Shown here: in pieces, positions 16,581 to 25,662 of the stretch
How positions within the stretch are numbered: the first letter of the stretch is position 1
How the letters are laid out: the number at the start of each line of letters is the position of its first letter
NCBI GenBank assembly: GCA_910586315.1
Contig: CAJUIP010000002.1
Span: 62,001-126,000, forward strand
DNA from: an uncultured Lachnospiraceae bacterium
GTDB lineage: Bacteria > Bacillota > Clostridia > Lachnospirales > Lachnospiraceae
Direction: 5' to 3'
Length of the DNA stretch: 64,000 nt
Made by a program: the position numbers and the translations under genes
Notes under the pieces: model-generated
Told to the model about the DNA's origin: nothing
Database searches by the model: none
What the model saw: the letters and a program-made list of their open reading frames with translations, nothing else

Positions 16581-17447
16581 ATGGCACCGAAAATATATTT
16601 TTCCAGAACTATCACCCCTGAAAAAGTAGTAGAGCTTTACGATATGGCCGGAAAGAAGCCTGACGGAAAGGTGGCTGTTAAGCTCCACTCCGGAGAAGTC
16701 GGCAACCAGAACTTTTTAAGACCCGGTTTCTGGAAACCCATAATTGAACATGTGAATGGAACCGTGGTGGAATGCAATACTGCCTATGAGGGACAGAGAA
16801 ACACCACCAAAAAGCACTTAAAAACTCTCAAGGTTCACGGATGGTCTGATATCTTCAATGTGGACCTGTTGGATGCAGAAGGTCCGGATCTTGAACTTGA
16901 AATCCCTGACGGAGCTGTCATCAAAAAGAACTATGTGGGAAAAAACCTTGCGGACTATGATTCCATGGTAGTATTATCCCATTTTAAAGGCCATCCTATG
17001 GGCGGCTACGGCGGAGCCTTAAAGCAGCTCTCCATCGGTATTGCCTCTTCTTTCGGAAAGGCATATATCCATGGAGCCGGAGAACCGGAAAAAATCTGGA
17101 CCTCTGACCACGATTCCTTCCTGGAGTCCATGGCTGATGCGGCCGCCTCCGTTGTAAATTATTTCAAGGGAAACATTGTGTATGTAAACGTAATGAAAAA
17201 CATGTCCGTGGACTGCGACTGCTGCGCCGTAGCGGAAGATCCCTGCATGAAAGACATTGGAATCCTTGTATCTCTGGATCCGGTTGCTATCGACCAGGCT
17301 TGTTTGGATCTAGTTTATAAAGCAGATGACCCTGGAAGAGACCACCTTCTGGAAAGAATTGAATCCAGAAACGGCGTCCACACAGTAGAAGCTGCAGCAA
17401 AGCTCAGTATCGGTTCCAGAGAATATGAACTGGTGGAAGTTGAATAA
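16581..17447 (+). CDS. DUF362 domain protein
   Basis: 288 aa. The whole protein is a DUF362 domain (KLHSGEVGNQNFLRPGFW, then VVLSHFKGHPMGGYGGALKQLSIGIAS). It has a Cys cluster (DCDCCAVAEDPC, about 212-223) that may bind metal or an Fe-S cluster, and ends with the LDPVAIDQACLDLV segment of the family. Many relatives are fused to ferredoxin domains; this one is not. Function is unknown, with redox or Fe-S roles suggested for relatives. Single-gene unit with its own promoter and terminator. Confidence 0.88.
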   Translation: MAPKIYFSRTITPEKVVELYDMAGKKPDGKVAVKLHSGEVGNQNFLRPGFWKPIIEHVNGTVVECNTAYEGQRNTTKKHLKTLKVHGWSDIFNVDLLDAEGPDLELEIPDGAVIKKNYVGKNLADYDSMVVLSHFKGHPMGGYGGALKQLSIGIASSFGKAYIHGAGEPEKIWTSDHDSFLESMADAAASVVNYFKGNIVYVNVMKNMSVDCDCCAVAEDPCMKDIGILVSLDPVAIDQACLDLVYKADDPGRDHLLERIESRNGVHTVEAAAKLSIGSREYELVEVE

Positions 17448-17469
17448 TAAAACTGTAAAAATTCCCATA

Positions 17470-17500
17470 AAGCCGGCTGTACTACTCGTGCAGCCGGCTT
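17470..17500 (+). terminator. Terminator of the DUF362 gene
   Basis: A perfect 10-bp stem AAGCCGGCTG / CAGCCGGCTT (17470-17479 with 17491-17500). The T tract after it is short. Confidence 0.7.
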
Positions 17501-17542
17501 CATATGTCAGCTTCATATGCATTGGCTTCATACATCAATAAC

Positions 17543-17629
17543 GATTCAGTCATGTATCTTCCTGCCCGTTTTCTGTAGTCAGGAAGTGTCTGGCCTCCTC
17601 CCTGTTCTGAATCTTCGCATGGCTGAATC
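17543..17629. repeat. CTTCCTG-hairpin repeat with terminal inverted repeats
   Basis: Ends GATTCAGTCATG (17543-17554) and CATGGCTGAATC (17618-17629) are inverted copies with one change. Inside is a 7-bp stem CTTCCTG / CAGGAAG. Related hairpin cores occur at 21376, 39015, 55850 and 59387. Confidence 0.6.
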
Positions 17630-17675
17630 ATAATGCATATTATGCAAAAATATTTTTAAAAATTCATTTTTCTTC

Positions 17676-17704
17676 TTGACTTTTCAAAAAATCCGTTGTA
17701 TATT
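17676..17704 (+). promoter_or_regulatory. Sigma-A promoter of argG
   Basis: TTGACT (17676-17681) and TATATT (17699-17704) with a 17-nt spacer, 49 nt before the argG start. Confidence 0.75.
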
Positions 17705-17752
17705 TATGTGTCATAAGGAAACTATACGCAATAAAACCGAAGGAGAAACGTT

Positions 17753-18967
17753 ATGAAAGAGAAGGTCATTTTGGCATATTCCGGCGGGCTTGATACCACC
17801 GTACTGATTCCGTGGTTACAGGAAAATTATGATTACGAAGTTATCTGTGTCTGCATTGATGTAGGGCAGGGAAACGAGCTGGACGGCCTGGAAGAAAGAG
17901 CAAAATACTGCGGTGCCTCCAAACTTTATATTGAACATGTCACCGATGAATTCTGCGATGAATATATCGCCCCCTGTGTAAAGGCGAACGCCACCTACGA
18001 AAACAAGTATTTAATCGGAACGGCCATGGCCCGTCCTCTGATTGCTAAAATCCTGGTAGATATTGCGAAAAAGGAAGGCGCCGTTGCCATCTGCCATGGT
18101 GCAACAGGAAAAGGAAACGATCAGGTACGTTTCGAGCTGGGAATCAAGGCACTGGCTCCCGAAATGAAAATTATCGCTCCCTGGAGAACCTGGAATATCA
18201 AATCCCGTGAAGAAGAGCTGGAATACTGTGCCGCACACAACATTGACCTTCCCTTCAGGGCCGATAGCAGTTACAGCCGCGACCGCAACATCTGGCACAT
18301 CAGCCATGAGGGACTGGAGTTAGAGGATCCGGCCCAGGCACCGAACTTTGATCATATGCTGGTTCTTGGCGTGACTCCTGAGAAAGCTCCGGACGAAGGA
18401 GTTGAACTGACCATTTCTTTTGAAAAGGGAGTTCCTGTCTCCTTAAACGGTGAAAAAATGAAATTCTCCGCACTCCTTGAAAAGCTCAATGAGCTGGGCG
18501 GAAAACATGGAATCGGAATTACCGATATCGTGGAAAATCGTATGGTCGGCATGAAATCGCGCGGCGTTTATGAGACCCCGGGCGGAACAATCTTAATTGA
18601 AGCTCATAAACAGCTGGAAGAACTGATTCTGGACAAAGAGACCTTAAAATATAAGAAAAACATTGACAATGAATTCGCTGACGTGGTTTACTCTGCAAAA
18701 TGGTTCAGCCCTTTACGGGAAGCTCTCCAGGCCTTTGTGGAATCCACGCAGCAATATGTGACCGGCAGCTGTAAAATGAAGCTCTACAAAGGCAACATTA
18801 TCAGGCAGGGAACCACATCTCCTTACTCTCTATATAATGAGAGTATCGCCTCCTTTACCACCGGTGAGCTCTATGACCATCATGACGCATCCGGGTTTAT
18901 TAATCTGTACGGTCTTTCCACGAAGGTACGTGCCATGAAAATGGCACAGGCGGACGAAAAAATATAG
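17753..18967 (+). CDS. argG: Argininosuccinate synthase
   Basis: 404 aa, normal length. It joins citrulline and aspartate using ATP in arginine synthesis. The N-terminal ATP pyrophosphatase P-loop AYSGGLDTT (about 8-16) and CHGATGKGNDQVRFE (about 116-130) are intact. RBS GAAGGAG. It is transcribed alone; argH lies 12 kb away in a different operon, so the two are not co-transcribed. Confidence 0.97.
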   Translation: MKEKVILAYSGGLDTTVLIPWLQENYDYEVICVCIDVGQGNELDGLEERAKYCGASKLYIEHVTDEFCDEYIAPCVKANATYENKYLIGTAMARPLIAKILVDIAKKEGAVAICHGATGKGNDQVRFELGIKALAPEMKIIAPWRTWNIKSREEELEYCAAHNIDLPFRADSSYSRDRNIWHISHEGLELEDPAQAPNFDHMLVLGVTPEKAPDEGVELTISFEKGVPVSLNGEKMKFSALLEKLNELGGKHGIGITDIVENRMVGMKSRGVYETPGGTILIEAHKQLEELILDKETLKYKKNIDNEFADVVYSAKWFSPLREALQAFVESTQQYVTGSCKMKLYKGNIIRQGTTSPYSLYNESIASFTTGELYDHHDASGFINLYGLSTKVRAMKMAQADEKI

Positions 18968-19026
18968 ATTATCAGCAGCAATTCAAAGGATACTTAAACT
19001 GCTGCGATTACTATTTATTTCATTTA

Positions 19027-19058
19027 GGTGTGCGCTCCGGCGCACACCCTTTCTTCTT
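19027..19058 (+). terminator. Terminator of argG
   Basis: A 9-bp stem GGTGTGCGC / GCGCACACC (19027-19035 with 19040-19048), followed by CTTTCTTCTT. Confidence 0.8.
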
Positions 19059-19067
19059 CCACACACT

Positions 19068-19784
19068 TTAGTACATTGTCTCATAATCCAGATATGGCAT
19101 GGTCTTCGGGTTTACCTTAATTCTCACATCGGTAATATAGGCTACATTGTAACTGGAAATCCGCTTTTGCTTCAGCTCGTTTAGAATTTCGTCCTTGCTC
19201 TGCATGAACATTTCAAAATCATTGCCCACATACCGGACCTGGAGGCTTAAATATCCCTGCGGGGGTATATTTTCCATACCCGCCTGTATCCCCATTTCCT
19301 CTGCCTCTTCTACTCCTTCCGTTTCTTCTATTTCTTTCCCTTCCTCTACTCCTTTCATTTCCTCTATTTCTTCCGCTTCTTCTACTCTTTCCGTTTCTTC
19401 TATTTCTTCCCCTTCCGCTACTCCTTCCATTTCTTCTACTTCTTCCATTTCTTCCTGGCTATACGTTTCAAAGCTTAATTCCACATCCGTTATCTTGGAA
19501 TTATGCGTCACCACGTAACGTACCACGCCTTCCGGTACTGTCTCATCCTCTTCCAGGGCATTCGGATAATTCCTGTCCCAGTACCCGCGAACCACCACAA
19601 CCTTCCCCTTTTCCGGCTCAAATTTGAAATCAATTTCCCGGGTCACCAGATTTTCCTCTCCTATTGTCTTTTCCCCTGCATAAGCAAAAGACGAGTATTC
19701 CACCAAAGCTACTCCCGTACCAATTCCCCCCAGCAAAACTCCTCCTAGAAGCGTGCCAGTTAATATTTTTTGTATTTTACGCAT
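19068..19784 (-). CDS. Exported protein with Glu-rich repeat insert
   Basis: 238 aa from the ATG at 19784, with GAGGGAG upstream. It has one N-terminal signal or anchor helix (about 7-29). Residues ~115-175 are a repetitive acidic stretch built from units such as EEIEET-ERVEEAEEIEEM and EGVEEGKEIEET, coded by near-repeated DNA. The flanks (before 110 and after 180) look like a folded domain. It is the third gene of a PadR / DUF1700-like operon and overlaps the gene before it by 8 nt. No named family recognised. The repeat probably varies in length between strains. Confidence 0.75.
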   Translation of the reverse strand: MRKIQKILTGTLLGGVLLGGIGTGVALVEYSSFAYAGEKTIGEENLVTREIDFKFEPEKGKVVVVRGYWDRNYPNALEEDETVPEGVVRYVVTHNSKITDVELSFETYSQEEMEEVEEMEGVAEGEEIEETERVEEAEEIEEMKGVEEGKEIEETEGVEEAEEMGIQAGMENIPPQGYLSLQVRYVGNDFEMFMQSKDEILNELKQKRISSYNVAYITDVRIKVNPKTMPYLDYETMY

Positions 19785-20721
19785 ACTGTTCTCCCTCCGT
19801 TTTTTGAGCCGAATCCTTTTCCCTGTCCGGCCCGCCACTGTCTCCATGTCTTATATCCCTGGCTTTTTCTTTCCTCCATAGGAAAGTCAGTCCCAGTCCA
19901 GCCACAGAAAAGGCGCAAAGCATAGCACCCAAAAAGCCCACAGTCACTCCAGCCAGAGGATAATCCTGCATCAAAAGTACAACAAACAGCCCTAAAATAT
20001 ACAGACACACGACGCCGCACACTGCAAAAAACAAAGAGAAGCAAATCCATCCGGCATTCCACATCATGCGGACTCCCCATAAAACAGCCTGCACCATCAG
20101 GCGAAAAGCAGCTTCGATTCCGTTCAAAAAAGCTTTCCATACGGATCTCTTTTTCCAATCCGGTTTCCGCCCAAAGCCCTGAAGCCTGCCGGGCCCGGTC
20201 TGCATTCCCCCAACTGCGCCTCCCCCTTCTTTTTCTCCGTTCTGCATCTGGGGTTCTCTATCTTCGGGAACATCTCCCGGAATCCAGGTCGTAATCTCTT
20301 GTTTTTCCATATGATATCCTTTTTCCTTATGCTTCTTCCATCTGCCAAAAGCCCACACAAAGGGCGCCCTGATTTTCCGTTTCCAGTATGCCAGTACAGA
20401 CGCAAGAAAGGCTCCCAGGCTCTTAAGGCCTTCGGCCGCTTTTTCTCCTGCGTGAATGCAGGCCGCCTTGGCTTTTTCTGGTCCCTGGAAGGGCTTTTTC
20501 TTGGGCGCGGCATAATCGGCCCGCACATGATACGCGCTTAAAATATCTTCTGTCAGCTCTGTAAGGCTTCCAAAATCAGCAATGGCTTCCTCCTCGGTAA
20601 GTCCGCTTTTCATCTTCATGTCAATATGCTGTTCATATTCGCTCAAAATATCTTTCAGTTCGTCTTTCTGGAGCACGGACAGTGCCTGTTCCAGCTCCTT
20701 CATAAATGTGTTTTTATCCAT
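19777..20721 (-). CDS. DUF1700 (HAAS)-type membrane protein
   Basis: 314 aa. The N-terminal HAAS/DUF1700 segment (MDKNTFMKELEQALSVLQKDE ... EEEAIADFGSLTELTEDIL, about 1-65) is followed by a basic linker, a hydrophobic helix near 200, and two or three membrane helices (about 220-290). Such proteins are often encoded with PadR regulators and are thought to act in membrane stress or sensing. The start overlaps the padR stop by 8 nt. Confidence 0.82.
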   Translation of the reverse strand: MDKNTFMKELEQALSVLQKDELKDILSEYEQHIDMKMKSGLTEEEAIADFGSLTELTEDILSAYHVRADYAAPKKKPFQGPEKAKAACIHAGEKAAEGLKSLGAFLASVLAYWKRKIRAPFVWAFGRWKKHKEKGYHMEKQEITTWIPGDVPEDREPQMQNGEKEGGGAVGGMQTGPGRLQGFGRKPDWKKRSVWKAFLNGIEAAFRLMVQAVLWGVRMMWNAGWICFSLFFAVCGVVCLYILGLFVVLLMQDYPLAGVTVGFLGAMLCAFSVAGLGLTFLWRKEKARDIRHGDSGGPDREKDSAQKTEGEQYA

Positions 20722-21055
20722 GACGGCACCCCTCTAAAAATTCTCCTACCTTTTCTGTCAGTTCATTCCATTCCTTTTCCAGCAAATCCCGGTACAACAC
20801 CCCTGCTGCTGTCAGATGATAGTATTTGCGCGGCGGCCCCTCATTGGATTCCCGGAGGTAGGTCTCAAAATAATGCTCATTTGTCAAACGTTTTAACAAC
20901 GGGTATATCGTTCCCTCGTTCACATCCACAACCTTGGAAACCTCTTCCACCAGTTCGTATCCATACATATCCCGCTGCCGAACTGACTCCAGAACAATCA
21001 GCTCCAAAACTCCTTTTTTAAACTGTGCATTCATATGTACATCATACCTTTCCAA
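20714..21055 (-). CDS. PadR family transcriptional regulator
   Basis: 113 aa winged-helix repressor of the PadR type: FKKGVLELIVLESVRQRDMYGYELVEEV (about 8-35), then NEGTIYPLLKRL and the wing PPRKYYHLTAAG. It likely represses its own operon (padR, DUF1700-like gene, Glu-rich protein). An AT-rich promoter region lies upstream, 21056-21276. Confidence 0.93.
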   Translation of the reverse strand: MERYDVHMNAQFKKGVLELIVLESVRQRDMYGYELVEEVSKVVDVNEGTIYPLLKRLTNEHYFETYLRESNEGPPRKYYHLTAAGVLYRDLLEKEWNELTEKVGEFLEGCRHG

Positions 21056-21276
21056 GTATAATCCGATTTAAATACCTTTCCGTCTTGGTGAGGATGCTTT
21101 TTCGAGAGTGCAAAGGAAAAAGTGTGAAAGTGTCGTTGGACTGTGTTGAGTATTTTTCCTTTGTGCTATCGGAAAAGCAGGCCAGTGAAATGCAGGCAGG
21201 ACATCAGTACTACTTATCCATGCAATATTATATTATGCCAATTACTATGTAATGTCAAGTACTAAATAAAATAAAA

Positions 21277-21354
21277 ATGCCTCTGACCCAAAAAATGGTT
21301 CCTGCACACAGGTACCCTGTGAACAATAACAGGAAAATTCCGGTTTGGAGGCAT
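21277..21354 (-). terminator. Three-tier hairpin ending the butyrate operon
   Basis: Nested inverted arms: ATGCCTC / GAGGCAT (21277-21283 with 21348-21354), TTCCTG / CAGGAA (21299-21304 with 21330-21335) and CACAGG / CCTGTG (21307-21312 with 21316-21321). On the minus strand it is followed by TTTTATTTTATTT, so it is probably the terminator after etfA, though 185 nt away and unusually elaborate. Confidence 0.6.
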
Positions 21355-21375
21355 ATAAATACAGATTCATTTGTT

Positions 21376-21495
21376 AGTGTCTTCTTGCCCGCATACCGCG
21401 GACAGAAAACACACAGCGTCTGCCTTATGAAGATTCCAGGTAAAAAGTATGTATGAAAACAAGCTTTCCATGCATTTTTTACCCGGAATATCCAC
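21376..21495. repeat. CTTCTTGCCC-hairpin repeat
   Basis: Contains CTTCTTGCCCGC paired with GCGGACAG, then a second stem ATTCCAGGTAAAAA / TTTTTACCCGGAAT with one mismatch. The full ~120 bp aligns with 59383-59495 at roughly two thirds identity by eye. No coding capacity. Confidence 0.6.
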
Positions 21496-21538
21496 AAGGT
21501 CTAGCATAACTCACCTTAGTTACACGTATTCCACGTTT

Positions 21539-22588
21539 TTATTTATCAGCAGCAGCCTTTGCTTCTTTGATTTTCTGAGTCAGAATCGGAACAATCTTGT
21601 TCAGATCGCCAACGACACCGTAATCGGCAACATCAAAAATCGGAGCAGTCTCATCTTTATTGATAGCAACGATAATGTCAGACTCTTCCATGCCGGCTAC
21701 GTGCTGAATCGCACCGGAAATACCGATAGCAAAGTATACATGCGGGCGAACGGTCTTACCGGTCTGTCCAACCTGTAAATCTTTCGGCTTCCAGCCAGCG
21801 TCTACAACCGCACGGGAACAGCTTACCGTACCGCCGATTGCTTCTGCAAGCTCGTCCAGAATCTTGAAGTTCTCCGGGCTTCCCACTCCACGACCGCCGG
21901 AAACAAGAATCTTTGCATCCATAATATCTGCAACGTTGGAAACTGCTTTCACAACTTCCATGATCTCAACATACTTCTCGTTGGAAACAAATCCAGGATT
22001 GAACTCCTCAACCTCTGCCTTTCTTCCAGCCTCTCTCGGAAGCTTCTGCATAACGCCGGGACGAACCGTAGCCATCTGCGGGCGGAAATCCGGGCAGGCA
22101 ATCGTGGCGATTGTATTTCCACCAAATGCCGGACGTGTCATAAGAAGCTGACCGTGCTTCTGCTCCTTACCAGGCGTGGGAACAAGCGGAAAATCTCCGA
22201 TATCAAGCTGCGTACAGTCAGCAGTAAGGCCCGTATGGACACGTGCACAAACACGCGGGCCAAGGTCACGGCCGATGGCAGTAGCGCCGATTAAGAAGAT
22301 ATCCGGCTTGTAGGTTTCAATTACAGATGCAAGAGCATGTGTGTACGGCTCCGTTCTGTATTCCTTTAATTCCGGGTCGTCAACAACGATAACCTTGTCA
22401 GCGCCGTACTCACCAAGTACATCTGTCAGGTTCTTAACGCCGGAGCCAACTAAAACTGCTGTAACAGTAGTACCTAAATCTTTTGCTAAGTCTTTGCCCT
22501 TGCCAATCAGTTCTAAAGCGATACTGCTTACTTCATTATCAACCTGCTGTGCAAAGACATATACACCCTTATATTCTGCTAAGCTCAT
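21539..22588 (-). CDS. etfA: Electron transfer flavoprotein alpha subunit
   Basis: 349 aa from the ATG at 22588; a GTG one codon earlier is also possible. The C-terminal FAD-binding domain is intact (GQTGKTVRPHVYFAIGISGA, then INKDETAPIFDVADYG). With EtfB and Bcd it forms the bifurcating butyryl-CoA dehydrogenase complex that reduces crotonyl-CoA with NADH and passes electrons to ferredoxin. Last gene of the operon, 61 nt after etfB. Confidence 0.96.
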   Translation of the reverse strand: MSLAEYKGVYVFAQQVDNEVSSIALELIGKGKDLAKDLGTTVTAVLVGSGVKNLTDVLGEYGADKVIVVDDPELKEYRTEPYTHALASVIETYKPDIFLIGATAIGRDLGPRVCARVHTGLTADCTQLDIGDFPLVPTPGKEQKHGQLLMTRPAFGGNTIATIACPDFRPQMATVRPGVMQKLPREAGRKAEVEEFNPGFVSNEKYVEIMEVVKAVSNVADIMDAKILVSGGRGVGSPENFKILDELAEAIGGTVSCSRAVVDAGWKPKDLQVGQTGKTVRPHVYFAIGISGAIQHVAGMEESDIIVAINKDETAPIFDVADYGVVGDLNKIVPILTQKIKEAKAAADK

Positions 22589-22649
22589 CACTATTCACCA
22601 CTTTCTAAAATTTTGTTGCGCTCATTCCTCGCTTCGTAGCCATTCTTTT

Positions 22650-23432
22650 TTACAGTACATGCTTTTCAGTAAGCTTTCCAACAATGTAATCAACGGATTC
22701 CGCCGGATCGAGAACAACCTTCTCGCCTGCGCCCTTTCTTACCTTATCAGAAGCCTTTGCGATCTGAGTCGGAGATCCCTTAAGACCAAGGTTGGAATCC
22801 AGAACATCCTTCAGATCATTTCTGCCCCAAACGGTAATTTCCTTCTGATATGCATCGAAAATTCCGCCCGGAGTCATGTAACGCGGCTGGTTTAATTCGG
22901 AAAGTGCTGTAATTAAGCACGGCATTTTTGCTTTCAGGATATGATATCTGTCGTCAAACTGACGCTGAACGATAACGGAGTCGCCATCAATCTTAATATC
23001 CTGTGCATAGCTGATTACCGGGATTCCAAGATGCTCGGAAATCTGCGGACCAACCTGTGCGGTATCGCCATCAATCGCCTGGCGGCCTGTAATGATCAAA
23101 TCATACTCTAAGTTGCGGATAGCGCCTGCAATTGTCTGGGATGTTGCCCATGTATCGGCGCCGCCTAAAACACGGTCCGTAACAAGAACGCCGTTGTCAG
23201 CGCCCATGGCCATTGCCTCGCGAAGAACCTCCTCCGCCTTGGGAAGACCCATGGTAACTACTGTAACCTCTGCGCCATACTGGTCCTTTAAGCGAAGAGC
23301 CGCCTCCAGACCTGCCTTATCATCCGGGTTCATAATGGTAAGCATTGCTGCTCTGTCAAGTGTTCCATCCGGTTTAAACTTTACGCCGCCCTTGGTATCC
23401 GGCACCTGTTTAATACAAACAACTACTTTCAC
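22650..23432 (-). CDS. etfB: Electron transfer flavoprotein beta subunit
   Basis: 260 aa. The GTG start has AAGGAG upstream. The N-terminus MKVVVCIKQVPDTKGGVKF and the nucleotide-binding runs (VTVVTMGLPKAEEVLREAMAMGAD; TGRQAIDGDTAQVGPQ) are typical of bifurcating clostridial EtfB, which carries the NADH-side FAD. Located between bcd and etfA as in other butyrate producers. Confidence 0.96.
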   Translation of the reverse strand: MKVVVCIKQVPDTKGGVKFKPDGTLDRAAMLTIMNPDDKAGLEAALRLKDQYGAEVTVVTMGLPKAEEVLREAMAMGADNGVLVTDRVLGGADTWATSQTIAGAIRNLEYDLIITGRQAIDGDTAQVGPQISEHLGIPVISYAQDIKIDGDSVIVQRQFDDRYHILKAKMPCLITALSELNQPRYMTPGGIFDAYQKEITVWGRNDLKDVLDSNLGLKGSPTQIAKASDKVRKGAGEKVVLDPAESVDYIVGKLTEKHVL

Positions 23433-23481
23433 TGTATTTCACTCCTTATTTTCGTTTTCTTTGTTCTGGTTTTCCTTCGGC

Positions 23482-24633
23482 TTACTTTAACAGACTGCCG
23501 GAGATAACCATTCTCTGAACTTCACTGGTACCTTCGTAGATTTCTGTAATCTTTGCATCACGCATCATACGCTCTACGTCGTACTCTCTGATGTAACCAT
23601 AACCACCATGGAGCTGAACAGCCTTGGTTGTTACTTCCATAGCAACCTCTGCTGCATACAGTTTTGCCATAGCCGCTTCCACAGAATAGGACTTCTGTGT
23701 CTTCTTAGCCATAGCTGCGCGGTATACCATAAACTGAGCTGCCTGAACCTTTGTTGCCATATCGGCAAGCTGGAACTGTGTATTCTGGAACTGTCCGATT
23801 GCACGGCCGAACTGCTTTCTTTCTTTCACGTATTCAATGGTTCTCTCAAGAGCGCCCTCTGCAAGGCCAAGCGCCTGTGCAGCGATACCGATACGTCCGC
23901 CGTCAAGGGTATGCATGGCAATCTTGAAGCCTTCTCCCTGTTTGCCTAACAGATTTTCCTTCGGGATACGGCAGTCCGTGAAAATAAGCTCATAGGTAGA
24001 GGAACCGCGGATACCCATCTTTTTCTCTTTTGTGCCGAAGGAGAAGCCCGGCGTTCCTTTTTCAACAAGAAATGCGGAAATTTCCTTCTGAACTCTGCCA
24101 CGCTTTTCAACAGTGCCTGTAACTGCAATGATAACGTATACGTCAGCTTCCTTACCATTTGTGATAAAGATCTTGGTTCCGTTTAATACCCACTCGTCGC
24201 CGTCAAGAACAGCCTTTGTCTGCTGTCCCTGTGCGTCAGTACCAGCACCCGGCTCAGTTAAACCGAAAGCGCCTAATTTCTCACCTTTTGCAAGGGGAAT
24301 CAGATACTTCTGCTTCTGTTCCTCTGTACCATATGTCTGAATCGGATCACAGCAAAGAGAAGTATGTGCGGAAACAATAACGCCTGTGGTGCCGCATACC
24401 TTGGACAGCTCCTCTACGCACATAACATAGCAAAGCGGGTCGCAGCCCTGTCCGCCGTATTCCTTCGGAACCGGAATTCCCAGGAAACCGAGCTTACCCA
24501 TTTTTTCAACGGTTTCTCTCGGGAAATTCTCAGTCTCGTCCACCTCCTGAGCGAGAGGTTTCACTTCATTCTGGGCGAAATCATGGAACAATGTTCTCGC
24601 CATCTCATGCTCTTTACTTAATGTAAAATCCAT
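23482..24633 (-). CDS. bcd: Butyryl-CoA dehydrogenase
   Basis: 383 aa acyl-CoA dehydrogenase. The catalytic glutamate is in EIYEGTSEVQRMVI (about residue 367), FAD contacts in FGLTEPGAGTDAQGQQT, and the C-terminal RMMRDAKITEIYEG signature is present. It reduces crotonyl-CoA to butyryl-CoA with EtfAB. RBS AGGAGG. A 145-nt gap with a hairpin separates it from hbd. Confidence 0.95.
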   Translation of the reverse strand: MDFTLSKEHEMARTLFHDFAQNEVKPLAQEVDETENFPRETVEKMGKLGFLGIPVPKEYGGQGCDPLCYVMCVEELSKVCGTTGVIVSAHTSLCCDPIQTYGTEEQKQKYLIPLAKGEKLGAFGLTEPGAGTDAQGQQTKAVLDGDEWVLNGTKIFITNGKEADVYVIIAVTGTVEKRGRVQKEISAFLVEKGTPGFSFGTKEKKMGIRGSSTYELIFTDCRIPKENLLGKQGEGFKIAMHTLDGGRIGIAAQALGLAEGALERTIEYVKERKQFGRAIGQFQNTQFQLADMATKVQAAQFMVYRAAMAKKTQKSYSVEAAMAKLYAAEVAMEVTTKAVQLHGGYGYIREYDVERMMRDAKITEIYEGTSEVQRMVISGSLLK

Positions 24634-24724
24634 GTGTTTAGTTCCTCCTTATGAATTGTGTTTCATATATAACATGAAGAATGTGGATGCTTCACTCCTC
24701 TATGTATCCAGTCTTCCCATACCC

Positions 24725-24756
24725 GGAGGCAGACAGGCATTCATCTGCCTGCCTCC
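24725..24756 (-). other. Hairpin between hbd and bcd
   Basis: An 8-bp stem GGAGGCAG / CTGCCTCC (24725-24732 with 24749-24756). There is no T tract, so it may set mRNA processing or stability between the two genes rather than end transcription. Confidence 0.5.
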
Positions 24757-24778
24757 CGCTTCGATTCCATCACAACAC

Positions 24779-25618
24779 TTATTTTGTATAATCGTAGAAT
24801 CCTTTTCCTGTCTTCTGGCCTAAAAGTCCGCCGCGAACCATTTTTTTCAGAAGCGGGTGCGGACGGTATTTGGTATCACCGGTTTCGACCTGAAGAACGT
24901 TCATAATTGCAAGAACCACGTCAAGGCCAATCAAATCGCCAAGCGCCAGCGGCCCCATCGGATGATTTGCGCCTAACTTCATCGCGGTATCAATCCCCTC
25001 CACAGACGCAACGCCCTCGGCATAAATGCCGATTGCCTCATTAATCATCGGAATAAGGATTCTGTTTACTACAAAGCCTGCGGCCTCTTCTACCTGTACC
25101 GGAGTCTTTCCTATTTCCTCGGAAATCTTCTTAACAGTCTCTACATCCTCCGGCTTTGTATTGAGACCCGCGATCACTTCAACCAGCTTCATAACCGGAG
25201 CCGGATTGAAGAAGTGCATGCCTACCACATGTCTTTCAACTGCGGAACCAATCTCGGTAATGGAAAGTGAGGATGTGTTGGTCGCGAAGATACAGCCCGG
25301 CTTGCAGATTGCATCCAACTCCTTAAAGGTCTGCTTTTTGATTTCCATGTTCTCAATGGCAGCCTCGATGATCAGGTCGCAGTCCCCGCAGATGTCCTTC
25401 ACACCGGTTGTAATCTTGGCCAGAACCTTATCCGCGTCTTCCTGTGTCATTTTGCCCTTCGCAATTCTTTTTTCGAACCCTTTTGCAATTTTATTCTTGC
25501 CGTTTGCGGCGAGTGTCTCATTAATATCGCACAGCATTACCTCATATCCTTCGGTCTGTGCAAAAGCCTGTGCAATTCCGGAACCCATAGTCCCTGCCCC
25601 GATAATACCAACCTTCAT
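24779..25618 (-). CDS. hbd: 3-hydroxybutyryl-CoA dehydrogenase
   Basis: 279 aa. Rossmann motif GIIGAGTMGSGIAQAFA at the N-terminus, signature HFFNPAPVMKLVEVI (about 137-151), and a C-terminal helical domain with the ALGDLIGLDV run. It converts acetoacetyl-CoA to 3-hydroxybutyryl-CoA. It follows crt by 44 nt with a good RBS. Confidence 0.96.
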   Translation of the reverse strand: MKVGIIGAGTMGSGIAQAFAQTEGYEVMLCDINETLAANGKNKIAKGFEKRIAKGKMTQEDADKVLAKITTGVKDICGDCDLIIEAAIENMEIKKQTFKELDAICKPGCIFATNTSSLSITEIGSAVERHVVGMHFFNPAPVMKLVEVIAGLNTKPEDVETVKKISEEIGKTPVQVEEAAGFVVNRILIPMINEAIGIYAEGVASVEGIDTAMKLGANHPMGPLALGDLIGLDVVLAIMNVLQVETGDTKYRPHPLLKKMVRGGLLGQKTGKGFYDYTK

Positions 25619-25662
25619 GTTTTGTGCCTCCTTATATTTTCTGCAAAAATCTCTGTCTGCAA

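Larger units (their letters stand above)
21056..21538. other. Intergenic region between padR and etfA
   Basis: No gene seen. It holds the likely padR promoter region, the three-tier hairpin at 21277-21354, and a copy of the CTTCTTGCCC-hairpin repeat at 21376-21495. Confidence 0.6.
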
